In this document: piece after piece, positions 32,632 through 33,783 of the stretch
How positions within the stretch are numbered: the stretch's first letter is position 1
Layout: each line of letters opens with the position of its first letter
Assembly: GCA_026989135.1 (NCBI GenBank)
Contig: JALSJZ010000010.1
Span: forward strand, 1 to 33,783
Reading direction: 5' to 3'
Source of the DNA: Sedimenticola sp.
Lineage (GTDB): Bacteria > Pseudomonadota > Gammaproteobacteria > Chromatiales > Chromatiaceae
DNA length: 33,783 nt
Notes under the pieces: model-generated
The model's database searches: none
Seen by the model: only the letters and a program-made list of their open reading frames with translations
Told to the model about the DNA's origin: nothing
Made by a program: the position numbers and the translations under genes

Positions 32632-33549
32632 ATGCAATATGTGTTTTTAAATCCGGAGAAATTGATAAATACTTCACAGTTTGAATTCATTACGGATTTT
32701 ATTAATAGTACAGGTAGAACTCAGCTTGGGTGGCACTATGTGATAGATTTAACCTGGATCTATTCCCAGATAAAAAACTGGCCAGTCGGCTATAGAATTC
32801 TTGATGCTGGCGGGGGTGGTGGGCCAACGCAATTTCTTTTGGCAGAGCTTGGCTTCAATGTTACTAACCTGGATCTTTTTTTAAGCCAGCCAGCTCATCG
32901 CCTCAGAAACAGGTATCAAATAAAATTTGAAACAGCTGGTAGTTATGAGAAAACAGCTTACGTTGACCATCTTGAAAAAAACTCTGTTAAGCACCGAGCG
33001 CTTAAAGTTATAAAACAACTTGTCACTGGTTCAGAGCTTTACCGATATGCCTCAACAGGAAGATACCAGCGGCTTCATGATAAATGGCGCTCTAACAATG
33101 AGATTGCCAATGATATTGGATGCTTGACATGGATGCGAGCTAACTTGTGCAATGTTCCAGAAATTGATTCAAACACTTTTGATGCTGTTGTCTCACTATC
33201 TGCAATTGAACATATCCCGCTTGATACATTACCGATGGCCTGGGAAGAAATTTTGCGAATTTGCAAGCCAGATGTAAAAGTTGCCATTACAACTTCAGCC
33301 ACAGAGCAGCAGACAACTTGGTTTCATCAGCCATCACAAGGCAACTGCTTCTCAGAACATGATCTAAATTTATTATTTGATGCGCAAGCAGCTGAAGATA
33401 CTTTGCTGGCAAGTGATATGCCAGAGATGTATCGTTTTTGCCATTATCTTAAAAATAACCTGGCTCACTTCTACAGCAAATCAGGAGGCAATGGCATGCC
33501 GTGGGGCAAGTGGGATCCAAAGTATTTTCCAGTGGGATTGTTTCAGTAG
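32632..33549 (+). CDS. class I SAM-dependent methyltransferase
   Basis: This 305-residue protein has a Rossmann methyltransferase core: ILDAGGGGGPTQF is motif I, VTNLDLF the acidic end of strand 2, and FDAVVSLSAIEHIP motifs II-III. A long insertion (about residues 100-155) with helical, basic character separates motif I from the rest, longer than in minimal Methyltransf_11-type proteins. It is AT-rich like its neighbours, and the IS21 end begins ~50 bp after its stop. It probably modifies a glycan or a sugar nucleotide; the substrate is unknown. Confidence 0.8.
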   Translation: MQYVFLNPEKLINTSQFEFITDFINSTGRTQLGWHYVIDLTWIYSQIKNWPVGYRILDAGGGGGPTQFLLAELGFNVTNLDLFLSQPAHRLRNRYQIKFETAGSYEKTAYVDHLEKNSVKHRALKVIKQLVTGSELYRYASTGRYQRLHDKWRSNNEIANDIGCLTWMRANLCNVPEIDSNTFDAVVSLSAIEHIPLDTLPMAWEEILRICKPDVKVAITTSATEQQTTWFHQPSQGNCFSEHDLNLLFDAQAAEDTLLASDMPEMYRFCHYLKNNLAHFYSKSGGNGMPWGKWDPKYFPVGLFQ

Positions 33550-33596
33550 CATCAGAGCCGCAACAAACCAGCAAAAGTTAATTTATGGTCATGGGT

Positions 33597-33783
33597 TGTT
33601 AATGGCCAATTAAACTGACCCACCTACGGCCAATAATTTTGACCCACCCCAGGGTATTATTTTGGCCAAAAGGCCATAACCTTCCTGCCAGGTTTTTCAG
33701 GCGGGAGCAGAATATTGGTAAGGTGGACAATGATTCATAAAATCAAAGCGTTATACGATGATGGCAAAGGGCTCTCCAAGCGA
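33597..33783 (+). mobile_element. left end of an IS21-family insertion sequence
   Basis: Two 21 bp direct repeats with the form GGCCAAT...TGACCCACC lie at 33604-33624 and 33628-33648, the multiple-repeat end typical of IS21-like elements. A TG dinucleotide at about 33597 could be the terminus. They are followed by a partial istA gene. The other end is outside the window. Confidence 0.75.
33730..33783 (+). CDS. istA: IS21-family transposase IstA (N-terminus only, cut by window end)
   Basis: The reading frame from the ATG at 33730 gives MIHKIKALYDDGKGLSKR, matching the opening helix-turn-helix region of IS21-type IstA transposases. AGGTGG lies about 3-9 bp upstream as ribosome site. Only 18 codons are visible, so intactness cannot be judged. 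Confidence 0.7.
   Translation, partial: MIHKIKALYDDGKGLSKR

Noticed and set aside
1-33783. CRISPR array, tRNA or rRNA
   Set aside because: No regularly spaced short repeats and no RNA gene signatures were seen by inspection.

Overview
The window looks like chromosomal DNA of a gammaproteobacterium, probably a facultatively anaerobic or sulfur-cycle lineage. The housekeeping genes (htpG, dnaE-accA-tilS) are of gammaproteobacterial type, and the left half is devoted to periplasmic c-type cytochromes. The taxonomic placement is inference; no rRNA, tRNA or CRISPR array was seen.

Positions 1-16900 form an electron-transfer region. A truncated FAD/NAD disulfide-oxidoreductase-family gene opens the window. 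It converges on a hexaheme cytochrome gene (1146-2330, minus), which is followed by a ~300 bp inverted-repeat element. A cupredoxin and a DASS/SLC13 anion transporter lie on the plus strand. From 15788 down to 4879, eleven closely spaced minus-strand genes read as one probable unit: a four-cluster ferredoxin subunit, an NrfD-type quinone-site membrane subunit, a Tat-exported molybdopterin oxidoreductase, a membrane-anchored pentaheme NapC/NrfH-type cytochrome, a monoheme cytochrome, a hexaheme cytochrome, an exported internally duplicated helical protein, a second hexaheme, a small hypothetical protein, a third hexaheme and a triheme cytochrome. With the detached hexaheme the region encodes 33 haem-binding motifs. 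I infer a quinone-coupled respiratory chain feeding, or fed by, a periplasmic pool of c7-like multihaem cytochromes. The substrate is not visible from sequence. The molybdoenzyme has an unusual cysteine spacing and apparently a serine where relatives carry the Mo-ligating cysteine, so this is the best candidate for an undescribed system. A PDZ-less trypsin-like protease lies just upstream.

Positions 17000-25520 are core genome: htpG behind a heat-shock-type promoter and before a strong terminator, then a repeat-rich spacer, then dnaE, accA and tilS.

Positions 25561-33549 are a more AT-rich surface-polysaccharide cluster on the plus strand: a winged-helix regulator with a degenerate nucleotidyltransferase-like tail, an MBL-fold hydrolase, a GT2 glycosyltransferase, a CMP-sugar synthetase-like cytidylyltransferase, a 2-hydroxyacid dehydrogenase, an SDR dehydrogenase, a flippase, an FkbM methyltransferase and a second methyltransferase. 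The window ends in the left end of an IS21-family insertion sequence with the first codons of istA.
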